This document shows, piece by piece, positions 1 through 13,517 of a DNA stretch of 64,000 nt. The notes beneath the pieces were generated by a model. It was not told where the DNA came from. It saw only the letters and a list, made by a program, of their open reading frames with translations, and made no database searches. Source of the DNA: Rotaria socialis. Its lineage: Eukaryota; Rotifera; Eurotatoria; Philodinida; Philodinidae. Numbering within the stretch: position 1 is the first letter of the stretch; every line of letters starts with the position of its first letter. The stretch spans positions 62,001 through 126,000 of the forward strand of contig CAJNYU010001570.1 in the NCBI GenBank assembly GCA_905331475.1, written 5' to 3'. The translations under genes were made by a program, and so were the position numbers.

Positions 1-2127
1 GAAAAAACATGAGGTACTTCTAGACGAGAAAACTTGAAAAATAAAATAAAAAAACATAGCTGGGATGCTCATTCAACAAAATACACTTATTCCTATCCCT
101 AGATTACCTATAGATCGTCTATTGTGGAAATTTTGTTCACGGGTGACTAATCTTTGTTAAATTTATGCTATTTTCATGCTCTGTAGTAAAAAAGAACGAT
201 AATTCTACCAAGCTAATGAATATTCTAAAATTATCTGTACCTATTTTGATCTTAATGTTCAATGTACATAGTGTAAACATTCAGTTTCTTCAATCAAAAT
301 TAGAAAGCTCCAGAAGATTTGGTAACAAGAATGTCAAATTTTTTCCAGTGTCTGCTTGTCACTCGTGTCATATTGCATTTACTATATAAACAACAAGCAA
401 AAGTCAATGTATAATTAATCACTGTCAACAAAATCATTGTACGAAGGAAAGAAAGTGCGAATGATCGATAAAATCTTAGACAATTCTCAATCAGAGAACA
501 GAAGTAATTGATTGATATTCTAAGCAATCATGTGTATATAAACTAATTAAGAAACTTTTATCTTTGTTTAGTGAATATTTTCCAAAGTATGAACACATAT
601 GGAATGTTTTCCAAGGAATAGAGCTCGACAACAGAATTTCAAAAGAAAATATTTAAAAAAGCACTGATATTTCTCTTAAAATTAAGAATTTGTTTGAATA
701 TAAACATAAATACGAATAAAACAGTTCATATTCAATAAATGGAATTTTTTTTCGATGATTTCAATAGTATTTTTGTTGTTCATTAAATCGAAATTTTTTT
801 TATCACAATTATAAACGTGTATTATCAATGTTTTTAATCAATACATATCATTAAAATTGCCTAAATTTTTTTATGATCATCTATTAAAAGTCTATTCTTA
901 AGATTTCATAGTGCTTGTTTTTTTTTCATATCCAAATTCAAAATATAATCAACTGATAAGACTTGAGAATTTCATTTGAACGAAGAAGCAGTTGTCAGCA
1001 TTATGCCAAACTTCAAGTTACATACTAGTCAGTTTTCTGACTATTTCAATTAATCTTTGTCAGGAAGCATTCCTCGCTTCTATAATTCTTTACAGATTGA
1101 ATAATGAGAAAAGCAATGAAAACCTTTTGACATCTGATGTTGGTGTTTGTTGAATATGTGATTTGCTTGATACTCTCTGATAGCGATATAAAATCTGTCA
1201 CATAAAATCAAGACTCCTTATGTGTGAAGAGAAATTCTTCGAAAATGTTTTCAACGATTAAAACCGAAAGCATGTCTTTTTTCATATGTATACTATGTCA
1301 AAAAGATAAACCATAGTAGTATGAATTTTAAAAAAAGTTCTGTAAACAATTAATTATGTTCATTAATCATCAAATAATAACTTTAGTCTTAGTATCCCAT
1401 CTTTTGCTAAGCGAATATCACAAGTGAAACTAGTTTATAAAACAATATTCCATACCTGAATCGATATTGGAACCACCGAGACTGTGAATGAAAGTAATAG
1501 ATTAGATTCAGGGTTAGTTGAATAGAGAGATGTTCTAACTAATGAAACTACGTATCTCTTGCAATTCCACTACGTTTTACATTGAAAATTTTGCTGTGTA
1601 CATGGGTCGAAAAAAGTAATTTTTAACTTAGAGATCAATGAAAGACGACAAAATCTTCAAATACTAACTATATTTCGAATACATAACTTTTAAAAAATGT
1701 AATACAGGATATCAGTACTGCGCATTCAAAAGAAAAATTTGTTCTATTGTCAGCTGCTAAGATATCAATGACGCACTCGCTACATCAAATTCGCATCCTC
1801 ACTGCTACAAAAGAAAAGTTTGGTTAACGAATTTGCTCAATAAAATTGTACATTTAACTGGTGCCCTTCATAAATTTGTTTCCGATTGATCAAGTAGGTA
1901 TGAGTAGATTCCTTTGGATTTTTCTACGCTACACAAAACCAAGTAACGCAAACAACGAACAAAGTGCGGTTCAACGAGATGTAGTATATTCAACATAATA
2001 TCTAAGCAAATGAAATTAAATATTTTCTCAAAATGTTTAAATTGTGTATTTGTTTGTTTGTTTGTTTTTTTTTGTTAACAAATCAATATTTTTTGAGAGA
2101 ACTATTGAGATTTCATCTTTTATAACT
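1..2127. other. Gene-free AT-rich stretch
   Basis: I see no credible coding exon here. The open frames on either strand are short, low-complexity and lack splice partners. A short TTTG run lies near 2050. The stretch is probably intergenic between an unseen left-hand gene and the kinesin gene. Confidence 0.6.
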
Positions 2128-2129
2128 TA

Positions 2130-2448
2130 CCCTAGTCGAACTCTTTTTTTCAAGCGCTTGACAATACTTGAACTCAAGATGTGTCCATAGCGCAGGACCA
2201 TCTTGCCCAAGAAGATCATGCGTATGTGCACAAAAAAATTATAAAAAGTTTTGATATAGATAACGTTTTTTCTTCAAACAATGCTTATTTATAGAAGAAA
2301 AATGTTCGATTTGGATGCCTTTTTTTACAAAAATTTCTCTTATTATCCGCATGTCAAGAAATATTGCAAGATGTGTCCATAGCTCATGACTTTCTTGCTC
2401 AAGATCATCAAGTATGTCATGCGCATCCCAAAAGATGTTTGACTAGGG
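2130..2448. repeat. MITE with TA target duplication and CCCTAGTC ends
   Basis: The block opens with CCCTAGTCGAAC and closes with GTTTGACTAGGG, an inverted pair, and is flanked by TA on both sides (2128-2129 and 2449-2450). That pattern fits a Tc1/mariner-type non-autonomous element. Inside, a segment of about 45 bases containing AAGATGTGTCCATAGC occurs twice in direct orientation, near 2178 and 2369. No transposase frame is present. The assignment to Tc1/mariner rests only on the TA flanks. Confidence 0.6.
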
Positions 2449-2754
2449 TATAGAATTGAAGAAAAAACAATCATTCGATTTCGTATAGACAAAGAGCAGT
2501 TTTACAGAGGCGCCATCTATTTCGTATTTCTAAATTTGATTTGATTACAATGCATCGACGTTAACGCTCTACATATTCATTCTTTCTTTTCTTACTGTTC
2601 CGCTAACATGATCGTCATAGAGCGGCAAAGCATATTGTCTATGAATCTTTGAAGAAAAACTAAAATATTTTCTCTTAAAAACAATAAAATAGCTATTGAT
2701 ATCGAAAAAACTGAAAATTTTAGATCGTTTTGAATAGAATCCTTTATCATTCTA

Positions 2755-5700
2755 ATGGCTCATCGTTTAAATCAACTGCGAACATCAACATTGACGACGC
2801 GTAATTATTTTCATTTAAATGAAATTCCACTTTTTTATTATTAATAATAAATATTCATAGACGATCAGTTCTCGTCAACTTCAACTACTCTTATTTCGTC
2901 TCCACGCACACCAGGGAAAAAACTGACTAAGGGTGATCCAATTGTTACTGGTATACGTCTACGCCCATTTCTTGAACGGTTTGTTCTACATCTTTTTTCT
3001 TGAGTATGAATTGTATTTATTTCTATTTCTAACAGTGAATCTGCTATTGATGATACATCAGCCGTACAAATATTTGAAAATAATGTTATTTGTACACAAA
3101 ATAGTCGACCACAAATATTTAAATTTACACATTGTTTCGATGCTGCTGCAAAAAATGTGAATACAAACAAGAATTTTCTTCTAGGAATAATTATTTTTCG
3201 CTATTTAGAAAACTATTTATGATGGAATGATTCGATCAGCTGTTCTTGCTTCTTTACAAGGTATTCAAAAATCAATATGAATTCAATACAATTTTCTTCT
3301 GTTTGTTAATTTAGGATACAATACAACTGTATTAGCTTATGGTCAAACAGCATCTGGTAATTATTTATAATCAAAAAAGAAAAACTTCACTTTTTTACGT
3401 TGTATTTTTTTTCTCTTTTATCAAGGCAAATCGCATTCTATATTTGGTTCATCATGTGAAGAAGGCATTTTGTCATTAAGTATTCATGATTTAATAACAA
3501 TGAATGGGAAGAATCATTTAAAATTTGAATTAAGTTTTCTTGAAATTTATAATGAAAAAGTAACAGATTTACTTGCAATGCCAACAACATCAAATGAACA
3601 ATTAAATCAAAAACCCTCAACGAAATCTTCAACTACATTGTCATTTTCAAAACAAGCACGTACACATATTTTAAATAAACTTGTACCAAGTTCAAATTCA
3701 TCAAATAATGCGACACGTACCCTTGAAATTCGTGAACATCCATTACTTGGTCCATATGTTCCAGATTTAAAGTATATTCAAGTGAAGAGTAAAGAAGATT
3801 TTCAAAATGTTTTAAATATGGGTAATCAACAACGTTCAGTTGCATCAACAAATGCTAATCAACGATCATCAAGATCACATGCTATATTTACTGTTAAAAT
3901 AAGTCGTATTGATGTACCACAATCAACAACAACGCGTTTGTCATTTGGATTAAATTCAGCACATTCTGTGTCAAATATTGGTAAAAGTACAACAAATTCT
4001 AGTTCATCAAAGAAAAGTGCAAAGCAACAAGCGCAAGAGGAACTAGATGCACAAGCTGTGCGATTAAATTTTGTTGATTTAGCTGGCAGTGAAAAATCAC
4101 AACAATATAATGGGTCTCAAGGAAAAAATGATCGATTTGCGGTAAGAATTTCAAAAATATAAATGTTCGCGATAGTTATAGGCGTGCTGTGTTAGTTGTA
4201 ATAGTAATATTGTCATTTATATAGATTAGTAGAGATACGTTTTGTATTGATTATAAAATGTATTTTTCACTATTAATTAATGAATCTTCACTATTAACTG
4301 AAATGACCGACATAACTAGATTGTACACAGATCACGTTATGAGCTAGTAAAAAATTTGATATATTTACTATAGAAAATAAAATCAAGCTTCTATAGTTCA
4401 GTAACTAGAGGGTGTGGGTATAAATCAAAGTCTCAATGAAACTATTTAAAAAAAATAAGTGCCATAATTTTGTATCATCATCTTGGTTCGGACCAAGATC
4501 AATAGCAAAAGTTTCTTATTTGAAAAACACATTCACTGGCGTTCTCGCATAAGAAACAAAAAGACTAAAGTTTTACACAATGAATTCGTGCTAAAGAGAA
4601 TTTTCCGGCTATAAAGATCCATTCGACAATGTTCAGGATTAGACAAATTCACAAAGAAAGACGCTTCAGCACGAATCTTTTTAAAATGTTTTCTAATCTG
4701 AAAAACAATTGCACAGAAATTGAATGATAAATATATTCTTCTTCGTTTTTAGGAAAGCATTCATATTAATCAATCGTTATCTACACTACGTAACGTAATT
4801 GATGCACTGTCTCGTCAACAAAGTCATATTCCTTATCGAGATTCAAGTTTAACTTATTTATTAAAAAATAGCCTTGGCGGTGATGCAAAAACATTTATGT
4901 TAGCAACAATTAGTCCATCGTCAACTGTTATAGATGAAACAATCAATACATTACGTTATGCAGGTCTTGCTTCAACCATTACGAATGTACCTCGAATAAA
5001 AACTCCACATTTACGACATGAAATCGATGAATTACGTGAAGAAAATGCACGTCTGAAACAAGAATTATTTCTTGTTAAATCTAAATCAATGCCATCAATA
5101 CATCCAACAGTTAATAAAATATCTTTGACACGCATTGATGAATGTCTACAAACAAGTTTTCAAGCTGAATCATCGACATCACAAGAAGAAATAAATGATG
5201 AAAAACTTGATACTGTTGATGAAGAAGTAATTCGTTCGATTAATCTTGATAGGAGTATATTTTTCAATATTATTATCGTTTAGATTTTAGCTCAAATTGA
5301 AAATCAATGTCGTCGACCGAAAAGAAAACGATTATCTGAGCAACCGCTTCATGAAATTGGTTTGTTACTGAATAGAAAATATTTAACATGTTTTATTTTG
5401 TTTATTCTTTAGCTAAAATACGCAAGATCGATGATACAATGCTTCATCGAAGATTAGGAACGATTCTCAGTTACGTTACAGATGATTTTTCAGTAAGTTG
5501 AATTGAAGTTCTCAATATATTGATGAATTTTTTGGTTTATTTAAAGATAATCAATGACAATGGTATTCTTGTTATTTCGGATGAATTGAATATAGATATG
5601 AAAAAGAATTCATCTTCATGGATAGATGCATTAGAAAGATTTGATCGAAGTGTTGATATTAATTCAATAACGAAAAAAGAGGTTAGTTAATTATGTAATA

Positions 5701-6370
5701 AAATATATAGGATCTTGAATCAAATTGATTAGAACAAGGCCTCTTTGTTGAACTAATCACATAGAAAAATTGATTTTTTTGCCAAATTCTAGAACATGTC
5801 AATCAAGTTTATTTTTAACACTCTCATTTGAGACGATCTAAATATGAGAGTTGGTTAAGTACTTTATAAGCCCTCTTACGGCAAAGGCACAAGCAAAATA
5901 ATTGCTTTTTTAGAAGTTTTTCTCTTTTTTTTTAATATTTAGATTTAGTTCTCAGAATTGATGATACCTAGAAATTTCTGGGTAGACTCAACAGAGACTG
6001 TAGAGTACTCTTGCTTAGAGATCAAATTGCAGAACATCTTCAGACAGTTGAAAACTACCTTGTTCGATGTTTTTTAAATTCTTTGTCATACAGTGTTTCT
6101 GTGAAACCTTCATAAAAAGCGGCACCTGTGAAGGAACTTTTCCGATTATTTAAATCAGTATTTGAATTTGAATTACATAGTTGATAGTAGAGGTGGCATT
6201 TTAACTTTAAATTGACCGTAAAGTGCGGAGTTTAAAGTTGTTTAAAGTCACACTTAAATGCTTCTTTTTGGCGTTTTATCTGTTGCCGAGTCTCATAATT
6301 GATAATATTTATGATTGATTCTTTTTAGATTGTCGATTCACTCAATATTCTATTTGATAATCAAGAATGA
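2755..6370 (+). CDS. Short kinesin-3-like motor protein
   Basis: A microtubule motor ATPase assembled from eleven exons (2755-2800, 2861-2978, 3036-3156, 3209-3260, 3315-3356, 3426-4141, 4753-5254, 5291-5359, 5413-5492, 5547-5681, 6329-6370), all closing in frame to about 640 residues. Seen: the motor start GIRLRPF near residue 50, P-loop GQTASGKS near 121-128, switch I NQRSSRSH near 271, switch II DLAGSE near 344, and [15 protein letters not shown] with [12 protein letters not shown] after it. The segment [10 protein letters not shown] followed by a long Ser/Asn-rich insert resembles the kinesin-3 (KIF1) motor. The P-loop has A and S where most kinesins have G and T. After the neck, a Glu/Lys-rich helix ([17 protein letters not shown]) is probably coiled coil, then about 150 residues I do not recognise. 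No FHA or PH domain is visible, so cargo binding is unknown. The start is the first ATG before a clean exon. KIF14-like or an orphan kinesin are alternatives. Confidence 0.9.
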
Positions 6371-6573
6371 TTCGTTTGCTTGTTTGTTTTTTGTTCTTTT
6401 ATTTACTAATATTGTATATACGATCTCTTTCTGGATACGATTTGCTCGTATATCTTTTTTTTGTCTTTGACGCTATCTGTTTCATATTCATTTTTTTGGT
6501 CTACTTTCTATCTTATCTGAATTAAAATATATGACTTATAAGACCTAACGTTCTATATTTTAGATTGAAAAGA

Positions 6574-8947
6574 ATGACTTCAAAGAATAAATTAACAACA
6601 GATTCATTAGACAGTAAGAAGAAGTAGACTTTGATCGAATTAGTGAACCAATAGTGTTCTCAATTATGGATATCATTCTCTTCAGAAAGTTTAATCAGAC
6701 TGAAATTAAAGTATTAAGATAACTTCATTTTTTGCTGATATTATCACTTAATCTTCAGAAATCAATATATAAAGTGACGAACAATGATATGTGTGTGTTA
6801 AAAGCTAACGAATGTGGACTATAATTATAAATAGCCATTGATTCCTCTGGCAAATTTAGTTAGTTTTAAGATTGTCTCTCTCAAATCTAGATATTATGCT
6901 AGCTACATTCAAATCGCATGAAATATTTAGACTAATGAAGATACTACACTTAAATTTTCAGTCCTGTATGACGATGTTCCTGAAAAATACTAAATGCGTA
7001 AAAAATAAAAAGTAGCTCTTGGGATAAAAGAAATGAATTTATAAATTGTCATTGTATGGATTTCATATTTTTTACTGAAAGAGCCTTACACACTTCGATG
7101 GTTAAATAGAGCCTTTTTTCAAAATTAGTTTCTAACTATTAATACAGAGAAACTGGATGATGAATTCAATATCTAAAAAGATGATCGTTTACTTATAGAA
7201 GTCTTTAGGTAGAACAAAAAAGAAAACAAGCCTTTCCAAGCACTGCAAACTTATCTGCAGTTTCAAAGAAAAAGGACAATGAAAATTCTTCAGAAATTAG
7301 CAAAATACCAGATCAAAAGGCTCAAGCAGAAACGAGCAAACAGGATATTTATCGATTTGTAATTATGAAAAAGCATATTTCTCAAAAAAATAGTGACAGA
7401 AATTATTTGTAACTTATGCCAAAACTATGAAAATTAAAACTCATATCACTTGTGAAGTTTTCAGACAGTATATTATGTTTTGAATGTATTTATCATCATT
7501 TCAATGTTATAGATGAAATTTGATTTGAAAGAAGAACTCTAATAGTTCTAGTATCGTGAAATAAATCTATACAATTAAGCAAAGACATCAAACATTTCTA
7601 TAACGAACAAAAAAATAAAATCTATGAAGCACATTGTCTCATCTAGTAAAAAATTTTAATTGACAAAAACTTTCATAATGTATACATAATGAATAATAAA
7701 AAATAATGAAAACTTCCAATGTGTTAGTCTATTGATATCAAGCTAAAAGATTATAAATTTACTACAAACTAAATCGTATCAATTCACACTTATTCTCTCG
7801 TCTGTTTAGCATCATCTACTTCAGCTCATTTTGGACAACTTGTTTGGGCTAAGTTGGGATCAGCACCGTTTTGGCCTGCTGTCATATTCACGGAAGAAAA
7901 TCAAGAGTGGATTCGTCATAAAGGTAATATTTCTTGAAGAACAAAGTATAAGTCATATTTCATTAGAAATTTTTTCTCTTAATAAACGACTTTTAGGGCA
8001 ATCTAGTTATGTACATGTTTTCTTTTTTGGTGAAACTGCTGAACGAAGTTGGATTCAACAAACGCGGGTTTTACCATTTATTGGAACGGCAAAATTTTCT
8101 CAGCAACGAAAGGGGTGGCTTCGTAAAGTAAAACAAAATCATTAAATCGAAAACCATCATATTTTTCGTTTGATTTAGACGAAAAAAAGAACACACGAAG
8201 AACAAAAATTAACATTGAAAGATAAAAAAAATTTAAATATTGCAATTCAACAAACTGTTAAATTATCACAATTTTCATTACAAAAACGTATTATCGTCCT
8301 TAAAAACGAATGGTGGTATTGGGATGAAATTAATCAATCCCAATCGATTAATGAGGCGCCAACTAGAGAAACTATTATTAACGAAGACATATCAACACTA
8401 TTAAGAGCGCAAGAAAATGATACTGAAGACATTTTAGAATTGTTTAGTACGAATCCAGAGGAGCTAGTACCTAGAAAAAAAACAACTCTTCCAATTCATT
8501 ATAGGAAACATGATTCTGTTTTTATTTTAGAATGATATAGTTTGTTTATCCGATATGTCTACAGAGAAAAATGAAGTCCAACCTTGTTTAACACACACTT
8601 CATCTGTTTGTTTTCATCCGTTAACATCATACGAAGAAGAAACAATAAATCGTGAGATGATTTCATCATCCAATCATTCATTTTCAGCATGCCGCAGTCT
8701 TGCTGAAAAAGAATATTTACATTGTATTCAAAATAATTTCCCATCAACAACCGTTATATCAGAACATTGGTTCTATCTGTTTGTTTTTCGTCATTGTGAA
8801 CGATTATCACGTGCGTTTCCCAAATGGATTGATGACATGAATCTTCTATTAGAACAATCTCTGTTTCTTTCTCCAATGCATCAATCACAGATACAATCAA
8901 TTATTATTCTGTTTAGTCAATACAATAATAATCATCAACAACAGTAA
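6574..8947 (+). CDS. PWWP-domain protein
   Basis: Likely a chromatin reader. My model has six exons: 6574-6613, 7213-7392, 7810-7923, 7997-8127, 8179-8466 and 8531-8947, giving about 389 residues. The first two exons are Lys-rich and of low complexity. Exons 3-4 encode a PWWP fold: FGQLVWAKLGSAPFWPAVIF, then YVHVFFFGETAERSWI and RVLPF, the usual order of the beta-barrel. PFWP replaces the PWWP tetrapeptide, a common variant. PWWP domains bind methylated histone tails and DNA. The C-terminal half is acidic, then ends in a helix-rich tail (CRSLAEKEYLHCIQ) that I do not recognise. The ATG lies 204 bases after the kinesin stop on the same strand. The exon 2 donor and the 64-base last intron are my choices to keep frame; the frame through the PWWP exons is secure. 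Confidence 0.72.
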
Positions 8948-10810
8948 TATTTCTTCAAAAGACAACAGTAAAGTTTCGATATAAATCTAGATCGATACAT
9001 TTTTTTTGTAAGATATAGTGAATCTTTTTGAACTTTTTCTATTTTTTTTGTTTGAGAAATTATATGTTTGAAACCAAAATTCTGTAAAAAAGAAAAAAGT
9101 AACAACATATCGAAGATTTGAGCAAACTAATCAAAAGAAAATCGTAAGAACATGATAAAACTTAACTTTTTGAAACTATTCAAGTTTTAATCAAAATAGA
9201 AGAATTGATGACATCGATGCTAAAAGAATTACAATATTATGTCAAAAAGTGTCATTTTAAAAATGATTACAAACAACAAAGTTGCTATTATAGTATTCTA
9301 AAGCTACAATAACAAATAAATTAGATCACTCATGCTGCATGCCTAGCATGAAATAAATTCAAGGAGAAAAATAGTATCTCCTTGTAAATATGCTACCTCG
9401 TGTTAGAGTTCAATCGAAAATATTCAATAGATTCCTCACTAATTATGAGAGATCACATTTAACGTGATATTATGGATACTAAAAAGCTTTAGAAGGATTC
9501 ACATCTATAGTCTATTTAAGAAGAATTAGGGTCGTTGCATTAAAATTTCGTTAAGAAAAACCATTTACGAAAAATTCAAAGTACAGATTTTCAAGCTAAA
9601 TTCGATTGATTATAGAGATTGATAATCATTATATAGTTCGGAAGTCTTCAATGACAATGAACATTTGGTTCCTGTAAATATTTGAATTCAAAATAGAATT
9701 GAGTATTATTTCGTTCGGTTAAAAGTTGTAGGTATTTTTGCAAAAAGTAATATCTTGTGAAATATTTGTGCATTTATCTGAAGCATTTTAGAATTACATT
9801 TAGTTTCTATCTACTGTGTCTAGGGGTAAAGTACCAACCCAAAACTTATTCAACTTTTTTTATCATTAGACCATGGACTTGAATTCAGTCAGAATTTTGT
9901 TCGTACTACTGAAGGCAACTCATATCCACACTATGCAATGAAATAAACCTCAGTAGTTGAATAAACTTCACCACGAGTTTTATAGAATCTTGATGCAATA
10001 TCTTGTCATATTTTGTTTTTCACTCTCGATGTGAGTTAAAAATTATTTGCATCGATTTGTCCACAATTTGGCACTGTTTGTTTTTAAGCATACTTTAAAT
10101 GTTATTAGATATGCTTCAGATGAGTACGTTAGTTAATAGCACTGACTCTCCTAATTAGTTCTCATGAAATATATGATGTGTCAATGCGAAATAATGTTCA
10201 TTAAGTGTTTGTTATAAAAACATGAAATCATTTTCAATCCTCTGCAATGCGTAAGATTTACTACTTATGAAAAATAAAAAGTCAAATAATCGATTAAGAT
10301 GATTTTCTGGTGGCAGTCAATTGTGATAAAAAGATGTTTTTGCTTTCAAATCAAAAGCAATCTTAATATTTGAAGATTAGCAAGTTAGCAAGCATATTCC
10401 TATGAATATTGATGTTGATTCTGTTCCAATATCATACAAATATGTAATGTTCCTGATCAAATTGTACACATCTATAATTCGTCGTGGATAGCTATGATTG
10501 TTTCAATGAAAAAAACTGATCTTATTCAATGTTCTTATATGATAAACATTGAATCTATTTCAATTCACTGTATTTTTTTTGTTACAACCGTTGCTAAAAG
10601 ATTGATCCTTACTGACTAATATTCAGTAGATATTTCTGTACAGAAAATGAATGAAATTTGACTAAGAGAAAGTTCTCAAAAAATCAAATGTAATTCTTTT
10701 CATAATATTTTATATTTGATGAAGCTAATCGATGTTTAATTTCACAAATTCTTGAAAAAATTCAACACAAGACACGAAAAATATCTAAACTCAATGTACC
10801 AGAGACAGTG
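8948..10810. other. Gene-free stretch after the PWWP gene
   Basis: No coding exon is recognisable. It is AT-rich sequence with scattered short frames and no conserved motif on either strand. Confidence 0.6.
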
Positions 10811-10818
10811 TTACAAAT

Positions 10819-11141
10819 CAGATCCTCAAGCAGGCCACGTCTTCGAGACCTGTAGGCCTGTCAACATTTTATAGCTAAAACAAAAAGGATGAGAGATTAG
10901 AAACTAGAGGTACATACAGAGCACCGAGTGTACTTTTATACCTGGAGATAACCGGCCTATCATAGGCATAGACCACGAGTTTCAGACCAGTACTTATCAG
11001 AGGTTCAAGCAATTTTTTGGCCTGTCTTAGCCTGTCAGNTCTGTATGTACCTCTTGTTTCTAATCTCTCATCATTTTTGTTTTAGCTATAAAATGCTGAC
11101 AGGCCTACAGGCCTCGAAGACGTGGCCTGTTTGGGGCTCTA
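10819..11141. repeat. hAT-type MITE with 8-bp target duplication
   Basis: A 323-bp foldback with arms of about 95 bases that are nearly identical after inversion. The left arm opens CAGATCCTCAAGCAGGCC and the inverted right end reads TAGAGCCCCAAACAGGCC. TTACAAAT flanks both sides (10811-10818 and 11142-11149), an 8-bp target duplication typical of the hAT superfamily. There is no coding capacity. An ambiguous base (n) lies at 11039 inside the right half, as expected where a hairpin hinders sequencing or assembly. Confidence 0.82.
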
Positions 11142-11149
11142 TTACAAAT

Positions 11150-12141
11150 TACTGGTATTAATACTTAGCCAATGAACCCATAAACATTACTAAACGATAA
11201 ACATAGCATAGTTTTGGTTGTGTCTACTGATCGAGCGATTCTTATGTCGTTAATATACGACGAACTTGTACAATCATCAAATCCATTAATACAAATCTTC
11301 ACTAAATATTTAATATTAACATAGAAATAGCAATGAAAATATATTCGAATATAATTACATTATTTGATAGCAAAAGAAGTGATACTGGTACAATGTGAGT
11401 AATTCTCCTGACATATGAAATCACCTTAAAAAATAATTCAGTAATTTTGCAAAGAAAATATTTTTCTAAGACGAGTCGATCATTTCGTTTTCTACTTTGT
11501 CTACTGTAATTGATCCTTTTTGACAATCTGCATTATTGTACCACGATTAATATCATATTTTGCATTCAGAAATTTTAAGGAACAAAATGATTTTTTATTT
11601 ATATGTATGTCAAGATGGAACTGTAGTCATTCGAGTTCGATAATTCAAGATATTTTTGTGAATTACACCAAATTATTTGAAAAAACAAAAAGAATTTAAA
11701 TCTTTATTTATTATTTATTTTTTTGTTGTGAATATAGTTCAACTGTACTATCGAACACTCATCAAATCGAATATAATGTTTTTAATAAAATAATCCATCC
11801 AAACCTTCAGCGTTTTATTCATATCAACGCTCATTGGTTAGTTTAAACCAATTAGATAACGTATTCATTGCTCAGTATATTTTCAAAAGTGAATTTAAAA
11901 CTAATTTAATTTCAAATAAACTCTTTTATAAAAACTTTTAAATATAATTCACACATGGAGATTCAATTTTTCAAAATCATATTGAGGTCATAAATCATCT
12001 CTCATGGTATGCTTATGTTCTGAAGCAATTCTTTCTATTTCGTCATAGATGAACACAGATTATATTAATTTATTTTTCGTAATTTTTGTTTTTTTTTCGG
12101 TTATTAGATATCGTTCTCTCAACTAATAATATCCATCGATT
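11150..12141. other. Upstream region of PA2G4
   Basis: No coding exon is seen. It is AT-rich and probably contains the promoter and 5' leader of the following gene. A T-rich run just before 12110 looks like an acceptor, so a 5' untranslated exon is possible. Confidence 0.5.
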
Positions 12142-13517
12142 ATGTCGTCGTCTCGTTCAGCAAGCGTCTCGTCGTCATCAGGCGAGTCGACATCATCGAA
12201 AACAGCACAAGAAGAAACAATTGCTAGTGATCTCGTTGTTACTAAATATAAGATGGCATCAGAAATAACACAGCGTATTCTTCGTGAAGTTATTGATCGA
12301 TGCGTACCAGGTGCATCTGTTAAAGATACATGTATTTATGGAGATAAACGTTTAGAAGAAGAAACAGCACGTGTATTCAAAAAAGATAAAGATGTTAAAA
12401 AAGGAATTGCATTTCCAACATGCTTATCAATTAATAATTATATATGTCATTTTAGTCCATTAGTATCTGATCCAGATATGATATTAAAAGATGATGACGT
12501 TGTTAAAATTGACTTAGGTTGTCATATTGACGGTTATGTTGCTGTTGTTGCACATACAATTATTGTTGGTGCTACGCGAGAAAAAAAGGTTACTGGACGA
12601 CGAGCTGATTGCATTCTTGCTGCATATTATGCTGCTGAAGCTGCTCTTCGTTTAATTAAACCAAATGAAAATAATATGGCTGTCACAGAAATGACCGATC
12701 GTATTGCTAATGTCTTTCATTGCAAACCGGTTGAAGGTATAAAAATAATATTTCTATATTCATTTGAAAACTATGAAAATCTATAAATTTAGGTATGATG
12801 TCATATCAAATGTCACGAGGTATTATTGATGGTGAAAAGAAAATTTATCAAAATCCAACTGAGATGCAAAAACGTGACATTGAAAAACAAGATTTTGCTT
12901 TACATGAAGTTTATGCCGTTGATGTTCTTATGTCATCTGGTGAAGGTAAACCACGTGAAACTGATATACGTACAACAGTATACAAGAAAAAAGATTTTAT
13001 TTATCAATTACGTATGAAATCATCGCGTGTATTTTTATCTGAAGTTGAAAAGCGCTTTTCATTGATGCCATTTACATTAAGACATTTCGAAGATGAAAAA
13101 CGTGCACGTATGGGCGTTATTGAATGTGCTAAACATGATCTTGTTGAACCATATCCTGTTTATCAAGAAAAAGATGGCGAATTCGTTGCTGAATTTAAAT
13201 TTACACTTTTACTTATGCCAAGTGGTCAAATGAAAATAACAGGTTTACCAATTGATTTAGATTTATATGAATCAGAATATAAAATGGATGGTGATATTAA
13301 ACAATTATTAACAAGTTCAACGCAAAAAAAGAAAAAAAATAAGAAAAAGAAGAAAGCTGCCGGTAATCAACAACAAGGGGCTGGTGCGAATAGTACAGAA
13401 GCGATGGACGCTGTTGAAGATGATGGTGATGAAGATTTTGAAGATGAACCGGATGAAGCTGCGAAGAAAAAATCAGCTGGCAATTCAAGTAAAAAATCAA
13501 AATCAAAGAAAACATAA
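12142..13517 (+). CDS. PA2G4: Proliferation-associated protein 2G4 (EBP1)
   Basis: A member of the methionine-aminopeptidase fold that is catalytically silent in animals. It binds ribosomes and structured RNA and links ErbB3 signalling to growth. There are two exons, 12142-12736 and 12793-13517 (phase 1 junction giving VEGMMSYQ), encoding 439 residues; human PA2G4 has 394. Seen: a Ser-rich N-terminus of about 25 residues, [55 protein letters not shown], the second half with [18 protein letters not shown], and a C-terminal Lys-rich block ([10 protein letters not shown]) followed by an acidic stretch and a second basic tail. The basic tail is where human EBP1 binds RNA and nucleolar targets. 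The match is collinear over the whole length. The Ser-rich start is longer than in vertebrates, but no later ATG is better placed. Confidence 0.97.

Noticed and set aside
165-527. Overlapping open frames on both strands near the left edge
   Set aside because: They are short, rich in Ser/Phe/Leu from AT bias, mutually overlapping and without motif or splice partners.
8555-8947. Separate small gene starting at the ATG 8555
   Set aside because: A phase-0 intron (8467-8530) joins this frame to the PWWP gene and the acceptor TTTTATTTTAG is good, so one gene is simpler; the donor GTACCT is only fair, so some doubt remains.
9819-9910. Possible tRNA-like segment
   Set aside because: No cloverleaf with a proper T-loop box (GGTTCGAATCC type) can be drawn here; I found none elsewhere in the window either.
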